Source of the DNA: Rhizobium sp. CIAT894 | GTDB taxonomy: Bacteria > Pseudomonadota > Alphaproteobacteria > Rhizobiales > Rhizobiaceae | Length of the DNA stretch: 64,000 bases | Direction of reading: 5' to 3' | Assembly: GCF_000172795.2 (NCBI RefSeq) | Contig: NZ_CP020947.1 | Span: forward strand, 3,227,001-3,291,000 | Made by a program: the position numbers and the translations under genes | Notes under the pieces: model-generated | Databases searched by the model: none | Told to the model about the DNA's origin: nothing | The model's input: the letters and a program-made list of their open reading frames with translations, nothing else | Shown: in pieces, positions 55,379 to 63,086 of the stretch | How the letters are laid out: the number at the start of each line of letters is the position of its first letter | Numbering within the stretch: the stretch's first letter is position 1

Positions 55379-55479
55379 AGCGCGTCGCGTCAAATTTGAT
55401 TGATGCGGCGCGCTTTAGCCTTTTGTTTTGATGCATGTCGTTATCCCGGAACCGCTGCACACTTCCGGGCGACATGCAT
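55379..55479. repeat. Rhizobial palindromic intergenic repeat (second type)
   Basis: Two hairpins: AGCGCGTCGC with GCGGCGCGCT, then ATGCATGTCG (55431-55440) with CGACATGCAT (55470-55479) enclosing CCCGGA / TCCGGG. I recognise this 'GCGCGTCGCGTC…GATGCATGTCGTT' text as a multicopy element in Rhizobium. It follows the xylG stop. Confidence 0.72.
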
Positions 55480-55506
55480 GAAGGCGCCCTGCCCCCGACA
55501 ACCAGG

Positions 55507-55538
55507 CTCCGCCGCCCGCAAGGCCGGCGGAGTTTTTT
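55507..55538 (+). terminator. Rho-independent terminator of the xyl operon
   Basis: CTCCGCCG / CGGCGGAG 8-bp stem with a 10-base loop, followed by TTTTTT. The rest of 55368-55680 has no convincing gene. Confidence 0.85.
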
Positions 55539-55680
55539 ATGTGGCATTCCCCGGGCTGACGAATAAAAACGCCCGCCAAATCGCAAGCATCGGTATTTCC
55601 GAGAATTTCGCGATTGAAGCCGGCCGCAAGCTAGGCTAAGAACCACGCATCGGACAGGCGATTCAAGCCGCCTCAGGCAT

Positions 55681-55757
55681 GCACCCGTAGCTCAGCTGGA
55701 TAGAGTGTTGGATTCCGATTCCAAAGGTCACAGGTTCGAATCCTGTCGGGTGCGCCA
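55681..55757 (+). tRNA. tRNA-Arg (anticodon CCG)
   Basis: 77 bases with encoded CCA. Acceptor stem GCACCCG / CGGGTGC, D-arm 'GCTCAGCTGGATAGAGT', anticodon stem TTGGA / TCCAA around loop TTCCGAT giving CCG, and T-arm CAGGTTCGAATCCTG. It reads CGG codons. It marks the start of a region of small hypothetical genes and mobile DNA. Confidence 0.96.
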
Positions 55758-56073
55758 ACAACTCCAATAGCTTGCGGAAAGATGTCTCCCCGGCCGAGCC
55801 GCTGCAGGAAGCATATAGGAAGCACGACCGTCCACAGGCAATCGAAGCGCCCGGAGCCTGAGACTGGTCCGCTCAAGCAATTCGTGCTGGCACCCACGTC
55901 GTTGGGCCGTCTAGTATCGCCGCGGCCTCAGGGAGCCTGCCGAGGTTTGAGCACAGGACGTGCTGCAGCCCTGAAACCCGATCAAGGTCGGCGTTACGGC
56001 TTCCATCAGCGCGCGTGTAATTCATTTCACGCATGATATCCAAGCCTGCTTCTCAGAGATAAACCGGCGCGGG
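55758..56073. other. Region downstream of tRNA-Arg without a clear gene
   Basis: About 316 bases. Short frames exist, but none shows family resemblance or a ribosome site. No integrase fragment, direct repeat of the tRNA end or hairpin was found here by eye. Confidence 0.5.
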
Positions 56074-56310
56074 ATGACCATTCCGGAATGTCAGCAGATG
56101 GTGATCCAGCAACAGCAGGCGACCGCGGTCATTGCGGGGCTCGCTTTGGTCGGGACGGCGGCTGCGGTATGCACGAACGGCAACTGCGGCGGCGGCTACT
56201 ACACTCCCCCGAGGCGGTGTCCGGGCAACTGCCAGTACGATTGGCAGTACGACGCCGCAGGAAATAGGTGCGGCCACCGGAGCGCCTATTCGCGCCCCGG
56301 CGGTTGGTAA
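56074..56310 (+). CDS. Small hypothetical protein with Cys-rich C-terminus
   Basis: A 78-residue protein: a hydrophilic start (MTIPECQQMVIQQQQ), one hydrophobic stretch (TAVIAGLALVGTAAAVC), then a Cys/Gly/Tyr-rich tail (CPGNCQYDWQYDAAGNRCG). The tail wording is one I associate with uncharacterised rhizobial exported proteins. The hydrophobic stretch could be a late signal or anchor. Function unknown; no strong ribosome site. Confidence 0.55.
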   Translation: MTIPECQQMVIQQQQATAVIAGLALVGTAAAVCTNGNCGGGYYTPPRRCPGNCQYDWQYDAAGNRCGHRSAYSRPGGW

Positions 56311-56331
56311 CCGGCAACTGGAAGTGAATAA

Positions 56332-56685
56332 ATGGAGAAGGCACCAAGAGCTTCGGAGGCAAGGAGGCGTAAGCGGAAAATTATCGCGCAGGCTACGGCG
56401 ATCACGCTTTTGTTGACGCCACATTACGCGAGTGCAAGCGACCTCGAAAATTTGGCGCTGCAGGGATACGCGGTCGCGCTGACGACGCAGGTGAACGGTA
56501 CATACGAAGGCTGCGAATATGGCAAGCAGCTTGAGCTTATGAACGGACTAATTTTCGTCTGTTCCACCTATCGGTACCATTATTCCTATATGCCGCGGGT
56601 ACTGATTTTGCAGCAATTGCAAACCGGCAAAATCAAGGTGATAATTGACGACGATGAGACGGCAGGAACCTTATATCGTCGCTGA
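56332..56685 (+). CDS. Exported hypothetical protein
   Basis: A 117-residue protein with a twin-basic start (SEARRRKRKIIAQA), a hydrophobic core (TAITLLLTPHYASA) and a probable cleavage after ASA. The mature part has two cysteines (YEGCEYGKQLELMNGLIFVC) that could pair. Function unknown. Same strand as its neighbours, probably a small transcription unit with the gene at 56074. Confidence 0.6.
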   Translation: MEKAPRASEARRRKRKIIAQATAITLLLTPHYASASDLENLALQGYAVALTTQVNGTYEGCEYGKQLELMNGLIFVCSTYRYHYSYMPRVLILQQLQTGKIKVIIDDDETAGTLYRR

Positions 56686-56712
56686 GCTTTGTATCGCTGG
56701 TAGCTGCGCGCT

Positions 56713-57003
56713 ATGAGCACTTCTGACACAGCCACCCTCCTTGAAGACGCCGCCGATCGGATCGCGGATATCTCGCGATCGGATCGGCAGATCATGCTTC
56801 GTCGAGCCGCCCTACGACTGCGCAACGCCTCGGCCGTCTCGATGGACGATGACGTGGAAGAAGTTCTCCGCGACCTGGCCGGCGAGTTCGGCATGACGCG
56901 CAACGACACGATCAGTTTTATCGTACGGGAGTGGATGGAGAAGAACCTTTATCTGCCCGTGCACGTGCTCGACGAGGACGGCGATGTGGATGGGAGTGAT
57001 TGA
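56713..57003 (+). CDS. Small acidic protein with a possible ribbon-helix-helix-like segment
   Basis: A 96-residue protein, helical and acidic. The middle segment 'DVEEVLRDLAGEFGMTRNDT' plus 'ISFIVREWMEKN' resembles the two helices of CopG/Arc-type DNA-binding proteins, and the C-terminus is strongly acidic (DEDGDVDGSD). This is a weak resemblance; no partner toxin is next to it. Function unknown. Confidence 0.55.
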   Translation: MSTSDTATLLEDAADRIADISRSDRQIMLRRAALRLRNASAVSMDDDVEEVLRDLAGEFGMTRNDTISFIVREWMEKNLYLPVHVLDEDGDVDGSD

Positions 57004-57016
57004 GCCGCGCGATTTC

Positions 57017-57991
57017 CTACGAAGTGCAGCGCTCCACGGAATTGAGGATTCGCTGAACTAGATGAATGAGATATGTAAAAATATCGAGCACAGGCTGGTT
57101 TCGGGTCAGCGAGGCAGGGCCGATCGTCACGAATGCGTCTACGGCGACGTCATTGACAACTTCGCGGATGGACGCGTCCATCCTGTAGAGTTCAACAACC
57201 TCATTTTCGATACGAACTGGTGAAGTACCTTCTGGGATCAAGAATCCGAGTTGATGCCCGAAAGGAGTTGACCCGGGCGGGCCGCCAAGAAGGCAGATTG
57301 AACCATCCGGTGCCACGAAAACTCCCGGCATTGAGGCCCGTACAGCCACAGAAACTCCAGCGACTCCGACAGGGGGGAGCTGGTCGTGCTTCCCCAGATT
57401 GTCAAGTCGCGCGAGAGCCCAAAGCGCTTGGTTTCCACCATCGTATGGCTTGAGTCGGCGAATAAACTTGACGACAGGAGCCGGCACGTTTTCCAACTTC
57501 TTTCCTAGTTCCCTTTCGAAATCCGCTTCTGATTTCGATATGGGAAAACCTGTTTGCTTTGTAACCTCTTTGCCACCGCCATGAACGATCGCTGCGACCA
57601 TGAGATCGAGAGCCACACGTAGATTGTGCACCACGGTTTTGGCAATCGCTTCAAGTTGTTTGGGGAAGCGCTCTTTCGTCAAGAAACGGTAAGTCCAGCA
57701 ATTATCGTTCGTGTCGAACTCTTGGCGAAATTCGAAAGGCTTAGTCTTGTCATTGAAGGCGTTCAAGCTCTCCTCGAAACGTTGTAAATGGACTATCGCC
57801 TCATCGACGAGAGCTTTTGAATCTGCAAAGCGATCGCTGATACCTGCACCGGGTGACAAGGTGCACGGCTTCTGGGGAACCGGATACAAAAAACGCGCGC
57901 GTCTGACTCCGTCGATGCTGACGGATATACCGTCCGTGTCCCCGCTCATGCCGATGAGAGGCATCGGTTCCCCCTGTGAGTATGCCAGCAA
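57017..57991 (-). CDS. Hypothetical protein of about 324 residues
   Basis: A soluble protein. 'VHNLRVALDLMVAAIV' and 'LARLDNLGKHDQLPPV' resemble a conserved but uncharacterised family in which a 'HNLR.ALD' helix and a 'D..KH..L' helix recur, perhaps forming a binding pocket. No signal peptide, membrane span or known catalytic motif. GC content appears lower than in the core genes, consistent with acquired DNA. Confidence 0.65.
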   Translation of the reverse strand: MLAYSQGEPMPLIGMSGDTDGISVSIDGVRRARFLYPVPQKPCTLSPGAGISDRFADSKALVDEAIVHLQRFEESLNAFNDKTKPFEFRQEFDTNDNCWTYRFLTKERFPKQLEAIAKTVVHNLRVALDLMVAAIVHGGGKEVTKQTGFPISKSEADFERELGKKLENVPAPVVKFIRRLKPYDGGNQALWALARLDNLGKHDQLPPVGVAGVSVAVRASMPGVFVAPDGSICLLGGPPGSTPFGHQLGFLIPEGTSPVRIENEVVELYRMDASIREVVNDVAVDAFVTIGPASLTRNQPVLDIFTYLIHLVQRILNSVERCTS

Positions 57992-58084
57992 CCTCTGATC
58001 CTGCTGTTTAACTCAACATTGCCGTGTACGGCCGTCAAGCTCGCTCGTCGCCAGTCCCCGGGAATATCGATCGCCTACTCGATC

Positions 58085-59122
58085 TCAAACCGCCGTGGTG
58101 TCCTGCTCCTCCCTCAGCCCCTTATATGACGCATGCCGCAGCTTGCCGTCATGCGTCCAGGCCCGATATTCGATCTCTGCAACAAGCTTCGGATCGATGA
58201 AGACCGCGTTTCGCTTGCGCCCGGTATCGACAGTTGGCTTGGCGATTTTCAGCTTGTCCATCTGCTCTCGGAGTTCACCCGCGGAACGTTCGGTGAAGCC
58301 GGTTCCCACTCCCCCGACATAGACCAGCTCGCCTCCTCGGCGCGCGGCAAGCAGCAGCCGGCCGATGCCCCCGAATGATGCCGTCGACTTCTCATAGCCG
58401 ATGATCGCGAAGCCATCGCTCTGGACGCATTTGATCTTCACCCAGTCGCCGAGGCGGCCGCTGCGATACGGGCTGTTACGGTCGTTCGCAATTATGCCTT
58501 CAAGGTCATGTTCGCATGCGATACGCAGAAGTGTCTCGCCATCCGCATCGATCTCTTCGGATAATCGTATGGCTTCCTCGCCAGCGGGCGGCACTAGGCC
58601 CTCGAGGAGATGGCGCCGGGAGGCGAGTTCGGTCCCGGTGAGGTCGTGGCCGTCGAAGTAGAGCAGATCAAACGCCATAAAGATTGCGTCTCTTGATAAT
58701 CGCTTGCCGCCGCGGCCGCCGAGGGACTGCTGAAGCATGCCGAAATCAGACCGGCCTTGCGCATCAAGCACGACGGCCTCGCCATCCAGGATCGCCGTTG
58801 AAACGGAAAGGCGCCTCGCCTCGGCTAGGATCGCCGGAAAGCGCTCGGTCCAGTCATGACCGCCGCGCGTCAGGATGCGAACGCCGGACGGCTCGATGTG
58901 GATCGCCAGCCGGTAGCCATCCCATTTCACCTCGTATGTCCATTGCGAGCCTTTGGGCGGCCGCGGCTTCAGCAGCGCGAGGCACGGCCCGATGCGCGCA
59001 GGCATGGGATCGAGAGGAAGATTGGGCTGGGCGGGATCTCGCCGCCGGCGGGGCCGGCTGCGGAGCGGCGCATCGACTTCACCGAGAAGCGGCTTGGATG
59101 GCTTGCGGGGCGACGTGGTCAT
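58085..59122 (-). CDS. ligD: ATP-dependent DNA ligase, LigD ligase-domain type
   Basis: A 345-residue stand-alone ligase. The nucleotidyl lysine is K66 in 'YEVKWDGYRLAIHIE'. Motif III region 'MAFDLLYFDGHDL' and motif V 'WVKIKC' are present, and a C-terminal OB fold follows (SFGGIGRLLLAARRGGELVY). Motif IV reads 'LEGIIANDRNSPYRSGR', with Asn where Lys of 'EGIVAK' is usual. The polymerase and nuclease domains of full LigD are absent, and no Ku gene is in the window. It would seal breaks in non-homologous end joining. Confidence 0.88.
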   Translation of the reverse strand: MTTSPRKPSKPLLGEVDAPLRSRPRRRRDPAQPNLPLDPMPARIGPCLALLKPRPPKGSQWTYEVKWDGYRLAIHIEPSGVRILTRGGHDWTERFPAILAEARRLSVSTAILDGEAVVLDAQGRSDFGMLQQSLGGRGGKRLSRDAIFMAFDLLYFDGHDLTGTELASRRHLLEGLVPPAGEEAIRLSEEIDADGETLLRIACEHDLEGIIANDRNSPYRSGRLGDWVKIKCVQSDGFAIIGYEKSTASFGGIGRLLLAARRGGELVYVGGVGTGFTERSAGELREQMDKLKIAKPTVDTGRKRNAVFIDPKLVAEIEYRAWTHDGKLRHASYKGLREEQDTTAV

Positions 59123-59255
59123 GCAGGCACTTCATCAGCCACACCTAAAAAAGCAATTTGCCCACATTGATTATTGACTCACCTCCTTCTGCGAACATAA
59201 TAAGAACATCGGCGTGCGGCCGCCAATCTGACAAACGAAGATGTGGAGAACGGAT

Positions 59256-59654
59256 ATGCGAGAGCAGCCGATCGGCGAAGCCGTGGAAGATGATGAATTG
59301 GATCTAACCGGGGTGATGTGGCCCCCGGAGACGGAGATTGAGGCCTCCGAAGTCCACCCGAGCTTGGCGAAGGCCATCGCCGGCAGTCGCGGCGTGAGGT
59401 TTTTTGCTACTCGCCTCATTGACGTTCCCAGCGACTGCCATTTGGGAAATATACAGATGGCTATCGATGAAGCAGCAGGCCAGGCATGCGGCATCTATCT
59501 GACCACTCGGATATCCGAAGTGAATGCAGAAACCGGAGATCCCACTTTAGTCGAGGAGGCCACGCGGCCATTCAAGTTCCCGTATAGCGGTGATGTCGAG
59601 GAAGCCGTATGCAGCCTTTGCGAAAAGATGAGACTGGCAGGCGTGATCCCTTGA
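59256..59654 (+). CDS. Hypothetical protein
   Basis: About 132 residues from the ATG at 59256, which has GGAGAACGG before it. Acidic N-terminus (EAVEDDELDLTGVMWPPETE), then an alpha/beta segment (VRFFATRLIDVPSDCHLGNI) and a C-terminal 'EEAVCSLCEKMRLAGVIP'. I know no function. It starts a run of five or six small same-strand genes leading to the SRAP protein, divergent from the DNA ligase. Confidence 0.6.
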   Translation: MREQPIGEAVEDDELDLTGVMWPPETEIEASEVHPSLAKAIAGSRGVRFFATRLIDVPSDCHLGNIQMAIDEAAGQACGIYLTTRISEVNAETGDPTLVEEATRPFKFPYSGDVEEAVCSLCEKMRLAGVIP

Positions 59655-59662
59655 GTGCAGCA

Positions 59663-59860
59663 ATGAAAACTCAAGGGCTTCGGAAACCAGCGGACAGCGA
59701 GATCGCCGAGGTGATCGCCTATCACGAAGGGGACATGCAAGCCGCCATACGCACTCTGCTTGATGATGTCCGCCATTTGCGCCAGCAGCTTGCGTTTGCG
59801 GAAGGGGCCATGAGCCACGGCATGACGCGCGGCTGGCGGCCGAGTTACGATCGAGACTGA
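59663..59860 (+). CDS. Small hypothetical protein (about 65 residues)
   Basis: 'MKTQGLRKPADSEIAEVIAY' then 'HEGDMQAAIRTLLDDVRHLRQQLAFAEG', with C-terminal 'MTRGWRPSY'. Helical, possibly a coiled-coil. Its wording is one I associate with small proteins near SRAP genes in rhizobia. Nine bases after the previous stop and two bases before the next start, so probably in an operon. Confidence 0.65.
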   Translation: MKTQGLRKPADSEIAEVIAYHEGDMQAAIRTLLDDVRHLRQQLAFAEGAMSHGMTRGWRPSYDRD

Positions 59861-59862
59861 CA

Positions 59863-60183
59863 ATGCCGGAAATGAACGAAGCCAAGAAGTTGCGCGGGTG
59901 GAGCCTGCGCGACGCGGCCGAGGCCGGTCAACTGCTGGAAGTCAGATGCCAATTCTGCCGAAGGACATACCGCTTCTTTCCGCGCGACTTGCTGCAACTG
60001 ACGGCGAATGTGAGCCTGGACCGCCTGGCTTGCCGCTTCCGCTGCGAGCGCTGTAACCGCCGGGACTATATGAGCCTGAAGGTCGTCCAAATTTGGGGAT
60101 CGGAACCTGGCAAGCTCACGGTGCGGCGGCTGGTCAGGGTCACCAGCGTCAGGAAGCCGATATGGGAAGACGGAGTTTTATAG
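59863..60183 (+). CDS. Zinc-ribbon-like hypothetical protein
   Basis: A 106-residue protein with two CxxC pairs: 'VRCQFCRRTYRFFPRDLLQL' and 'FRCERCNRRDYMSL', about 30 residues apart, which together make a four-cysteine zinc site. A basic C-terminal half suggests nucleic-acid contact. Operonic with the genes on either side. Confidence 0.68.
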   Translation: MPEMNEAKKLRGWSLRDAAEAGQLLEVRCQFCRRTYRFFPRDLLQLTANVSLDRLACRFRCERCNRRDYMSLKVVQIWGSEPGKLTVRRLVRVTSVRKPIWEDGVL

Positions 60184-60184
60184 G

Positions 60185-61258
60185 ATGCCCTCCCGCCGAG
60201 ATAATCCCCTCGCCCGCTGGCGGCTGAACGCCGAGCTTCCCCACCACGTAATCATGTGGTGGGGCGACTATAATTCTAGCCAACAGGACCGCGACTACCG
60301 GCTGAGAGGGGAGATCATCTCTTCTGCGCTGGCCTACGATCACGCTTCGAAGTCGTACTCTGCTTCCGTGGAATGGGACCAATACCTTGTCTTCTGTTTC
60401 GTAAGCCGCGAAGCTGCGGAGCAATTTAGGAAACGCTGGAACGGCCAGTTCATTGAAACCGACGAAGTGAGCAGGAATGGCGTCTGGACGCCACGGGAGG
60501 GTGATGTGTGCAATCTGTACCAGATGATGAGCAATCAGGAGGCCATTCGCGCCAACACTCGCGCTATGATCGACAGCACCGGCAATATGGAGCCGCTGCA
60601 GGAAATCTGGCCAGACCGCATGGCGCCGATCGTCCGCAACACGCCGGCCGGCCGCGAGCTTGCCCACGTCCGTTGGGGGCTACCAAGCTCTTCGAAGGCG
60701 CTGTTTGACGCTGCGACCAAACGCGCTGACGGCCTACGAAAGAAGGGAAAGCCAGTCGACTTCGATGAACTCCTGAAGATGGAGCCAGACGGCGGAACCA
60801 CAAACGTCCGCAACGTGAGCAGCAAGCATTGGAAGCGCTGGCACGGGATTGAGAACCGGTGCGTCGTGCCGTTCACACGCTTTGCCGAACCGGATCCGGC
60901 AAATAAGCCGGACGGCGGCAGAACGCCGAACGCGTGGTTCGGCTTGCCGGACGAAAGCTTAATGTTCTTCGCAGGACTGTGGGTGCCGCAGTGGACAAGC
61001 GTGCGAAAGATCAAAGAGGGGCTGATCACGGCCGACCTATTCGGGTTTCTCACGACCGAGCCCAACGCTGTCGTTGCGCCGATCCATCAAAAGGCGATGC
61101 CAGTGGTCCTTGCCAACCCGGAAGAGGTCGAGACTTGGCTGTCAGCGCCTTGGGAAGAAGCGAGCAAACTGCAACGGCCACTGGCGGACCACATGCTTGC
61201 CCTGCTGCCGCCTGTGCAGCCTCTAACCCCGGTTGATACGCAACCGATTTTGATTTGA
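60185..61258 (+). CDS. In-frame extension joined to SRAP domain (long form)
   Basis: One open frame of 357 residues. The first ~107 (for example 'YLVFCFVSREAAEQFRKRWN') look like a separate small protein family; the remainder is the SRAP domain. No stop codon separates them. SRAP chemistry needs a free N-terminal cysteine after methionine removal, so the long form should be inactive as a DNA-protein crosslinker. The upstream domain may be made as a leader protein, as a fusion, or may have lost its own stop codon. Confidence 0.6.
   Translation: MPSRRDNPLARWRLNAELPHHVIMWWGDYNSSQQDRDYRLRGEIISSALAYDHASKSYSASVEWDQYLVFCFVSREAAEQFRKRWNGQFIETDEVSRNGVWTPREGDVCNLYQMMSNQEAIRANTRAMIDSTGNMEPLQEIWPDRMAPIVRNTPAGRELAHVRWGLPSSSKALFDAATKRADGLRKKGKPVDFDELLKMEPDGGTTNVRNVSSKHWKRWHGIENRCVVPFTRFAEPDPANKPDGGRTPNAWFGLPDESLMFFAGLWVPQWTSVRKIKEGLITADLFGFLTTEPNAVVAPIHQKAMPVVLANPEEVETWLSAPWEEASKLQRPLADHMLALLPPVQPLTPVDTQPILI
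60506..61258 (+). CDS. yedK: SOS response-associated peptidase (SRAP/YedK/HMCES-like)
   Basis: A 250-residue SRAP protein starting GTG-TGC, giving Met-Cys2 ('CNLYQMMSNQEAIRANTRAM'), with ribosome site GGGAGGGTGAT directly before it. The catalytic glutamate lies in 'RCVVPFTRFAEPD' and the histidine in 'VVAPIHQKAMPVVL'. Cys2 forms a thiazolidine crosslink with abasic sites in single-stranded DNA, shielding them. Proximity to a DNA ligase fits a DNA-repair role. I favour this internal start as the functional protein. Confidence 0.85.
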   Translation: MCNLYQMMSNQEAIRANTRAMIDSTGNMEPLQEIWPDRMAPIVRNTPAGRELAHVRWGLPSSSKALFDAATKRADGLRKKGKPVDFDELLKMEPDGGTTNVRNVSSKHWKRWHGIENRCVVPFTRFAEPDPANKPDGGRTPNAWFGLPDESLMFFAGLWVPQWTSVRKIKEGLITADLFGFLTTEPNAVVAPIHQKAMPVVLANPEEVETWLSAPWEEASKLQRPLADHMLALLPPVQPLTPVDTQPILI

Positions 61259-61261
61259 CCA

Positions 61262-61501
61262 ATGAGCATTGAAGGCCATTCGAGCGCGCCAGGCGCCAAC
61301 CTGATCGTCGAGCACTTTTGCGAGCATATGCATCCCAACGGCATGCGCTGCAAAGAATGGGGCGGCTTCGGTCGCAGCTCAACCAAGAACGAGCCCGCGC
61401 GCTGGTGGTGCTGGGAGCACTTTCCCTACAAGACCTATGAGCAGGAACAGGCGCTGAAACGGAAGCTTGAGGCCAACGGGCCTGGGGATACGGCGCAGTA
61501 A
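61262..61501 (+). CDS. Small Cys/His/Trp-rich hypothetical protein
   Basis: A 79-residue protein with 'FCEHMHPNGMRCKEWGGFGR' and 'RWWCWEHFPYKTYEQEQALK', a likely zinc-binding arrangement. Starts 3 bases after the SRAP stop, hence probably the last gene of that operon. Unknown function. Confidence 0.6.
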   Translation: MSIEGHSSAPGANLIVEHFCEHMHPNGMRCKEWGGFGRSSTKNEPARWWCWEHFPYKTYEQEQALKRKLEANGPGDTAQ

Positions 61502-61568
61502 CGGCAAGGCTCAAATTGCAGAGTCCGATTTTCTGCAGTAATGGTTGCGAAATTTCAGGGATAACCAG

Positions 61569-61952
61569 ATGCGTTTCAAGCTCTTCACTCTTGCTGCTAT
61601 TTCACTCGCTCTGGGGTCTTGCGAGAGCACACCGGTCGACCAGTTATCCTACTCGGAGATGAAGTCTCTCTCGCTCGAATTGCACAAGCGTTGCTGGGCT
61701 CAAGGAGTTAAAAGCGATACGCCCGAAATGCACGCCTGCCTCCAGCAGGAATTTACGCGCGAGTCGTCGCTCAGAAGCCGCAATTACGAGGCAAGGCAAG
61801 CGATGGGGGACGCTCTTATTGCCGGCGGACAAGGTTACAATCAAGGAATGCAGCGACAGCAGCCCACGTATACGCCGACGACCTGCACTTCGACCCCGCA
61901 AAGCACGTGGGTTGGTGGACCGGTCCGTCAGGTTAGGACCACCTGCTATTGA
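61569..61952 (+). CDS. Putative small lipoprotein
   Basis: A 127-residue protein with signal sequence 'MRFKLFTLAAISLALGSCES'. LGSC is an acceptable lipobox, so Cys18 would be lipidated. The mature part has 'CWAQGV' and 'HACLQQEF', then a Gln/Thr-rich end with two cysteines. I chose the ATG at 61569; the in-frame one at 61545 precedes the signal sequence. Function unknown. Confidence 0.6.
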   Translation: MRFKLFTLAAISLALGSCESTPVDQLSYSEMKSLSLELHKRCWAQGVKSDTPEMHACLQQEFTRESSLRSRNYEARQAMGDALIAGGQGYNQGMQRQQPTYTPTTCTSTPQSTWVGGPVRQVRTTCY

Positions 61953-62104
61953 TGATGGCGGGATTGATCCTCTGCGCATCGCTGACGGCCGTCGACGGCG
62001 ACACCGTGAAATGCGATGGGCAGAACATGCGGCAGTTCGGAAAAATCCCGTTTTCGATGCTGTTAAACAGAAACCGGAATACGGGCGGCCCCGCCGTTCG
62101 ATGA
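61952..62104 (+). pseudogene. Truncated thermonuclease (SNase) gene fragment
   Basis: The frame overlapping the lipoprotein stop (TGATG) encodes about 50 residues. 'LILCASLTAVDGDTVKCDGQ' then NMR is the exact beginning of the exported staphylococcal-nuclease-like proteins of rhizobia, with the VDGDT metal site. After 'NMRQFG' the similarity ends and a stop follows. The rest of the nuclease domain is missing, so this is a remnant. Confidence 0.6.
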
Positions 62105-62118
62105 TCGGGTGTCGGGAG

Positions 62119-62433
62119 CTAGGTAGCAGGGAGACCACGGCTGTAAAAATCGGAGACTAGCTTACTTATTTCGTCAACACTTAGCTGCGTTAGCAACTCG
62201 GTCTCGCGCCCGGTTCGAACAAACGCGCTATTAAGTTCTGGGTCGAATCCCCATTCTGCGATGTGCGCAATCGCTACATTATGCCAGACGGCCCCCTTCC
62301 AGGTTTTCTTCAAGGTGTCACCGGTATAGTTCTCAATGACGGAGTAGCTGAAGGCTTTGAGAAACACTTGCGTCAATTTTCGATCCTCGAGTGAAATTCT
62401 CCTGGATCGTATAACCGGTTGCCCAAAACGCAA
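62119..62433 (-). CDS. Hypothetical protein, possibly 5'-truncated
   Basis: A 104-residue frame with protein-like composition ('KGAVWHNVAIAHIAEWGFDP', 'QLSVDEISKLVSDFY'). Its only start near this end is TTG without a ribosome site, and the residues just upstream (SFIEPL) also look coding before a TAA appears. The gene may have lost its start to the nearby mobile-element insertion. Function unknown. Confidence 0.45.
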   Translation of the reverse strand: MRFGQPVIRSRRISLEDRKLTQVFLKAFSYSVIENYTGDTLKKTWKGAVWHNVAIAHIAEWGFDPELNSAFVRTGRETELLTQLSVDEISKLVSDFYSRGLPAT

Positions 62434-62699
62434 AGGCTCGATGAAGGAGCGATGTTACGGCCGCCTGCGCCTCGCCAGTTCGGCGCCCCTGCGGGATTGC
62501 ATTCCCGAAGAGATCCTGAGAACCGGGATTGATGCCGAAGAGGGATGCAATGTTCTGACCGCCGTTGCGGCAGACAGACGCGCCCTGGGTTTTATATGCG
62601 CCGAGGAGTGGTGAGCGTCCGGTGAGCGGATTTTGGTTCGGCGCGGAATTGGCGCAAGTTACGACACAGATGATTCATTTGTGACGTAACAGGGTATGA

Positions 62700-63086
62700 A
62701 TGGCCAAGGTTGAGATCCTGACGGGTGCCGAGCGACAACGTCGATGGTCCACTGAACTGAAGCTTTTGATATTGCAAGAAGCGTTCGGCGTGGATGGCAG
62801 CGTTTCGGATGTAGCGCGCCGGCACGACGTTCTTCCGCAACAGATATACGCTTGGCGAAAGAAGTTCTCGCGACCCGAATTGAACCCTCCACAGACCCCA
62901 TCGTTCATCCCGGTGTCGCTTATCGGAGCATCGGAGAGCGTGAGTGACGGTTCCAAGAGGAGCGATGCTCGGTCGAGATGCAAAGACGTTGAAATCGTCC
63001 TGAGGAATGGCCGCTTACTGAGAATTGCAGCGGACATGGATCTCGAAGTGCTATCGTCGCTTGTTGCTTGTGTGGAGGCAGCATGA
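62700..63086 (+). CDS. tnpA: IS66 TnpA-like protein (helix-turn-helix)
   Basis: A 128-residue protein. The N-terminal helix-turn-helix 'RRWSTELKLLILQEAFG' and 'VSDVARRHDVLPQQIYAWRK' matches IS66 OrfA/IS3-type DNA-binding proteins. The C-terminal 'IVLRNGRLLRIAADMDLEVL' is typical of IS66 OrfA. Its stop overlaps the tnpB start as ATGA. Confidence 0.92.
   Translation: MAKVEILTGAERQRRWSTELKLLILQEAFGVDGSVSDVARRHDVLPQQIYAWRKKFSRPELNPPQTPSFIPVSLIGASESVSDGSKRSDARSRCKDVEIVLRNGRLLRIAADMDLEVLSSLVACVEAA

Noticed and set aside
55400..55639. 79-codon frame after xylG
   Set aside because: It runs through the palindromic repeat and the terminator and has no ribosome site or family resemblance.
55673..55897. 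75-codon minus-strand frame across the tRNA-Arg gene
   Set aside because: Its [17 protein letters not shown] wording is the well-known false protein produced by reading the antisense of tRNA genes.
56053..56424. Minus-strand frame opposite the small genes at 56 kb
   Set aside because: Composition is Arg/Ser/Pro-rich like other shadows, and the plus-strand frames show signal-peptide features instead.
60185..60505. Calling the first 107 codons part of the SRAP enzyme
   Set aside because: It would bury the essential N-terminal cysteine; the GTG at 60506 with its ribosome site explains the SRAP protein better.
62357..62614. 85-codon frame just before the IS66 genes
   Set aside because: No recognisable family; it crosses the opposing hypothetical gene and ends at the probable IS left end. 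Possibly chance.
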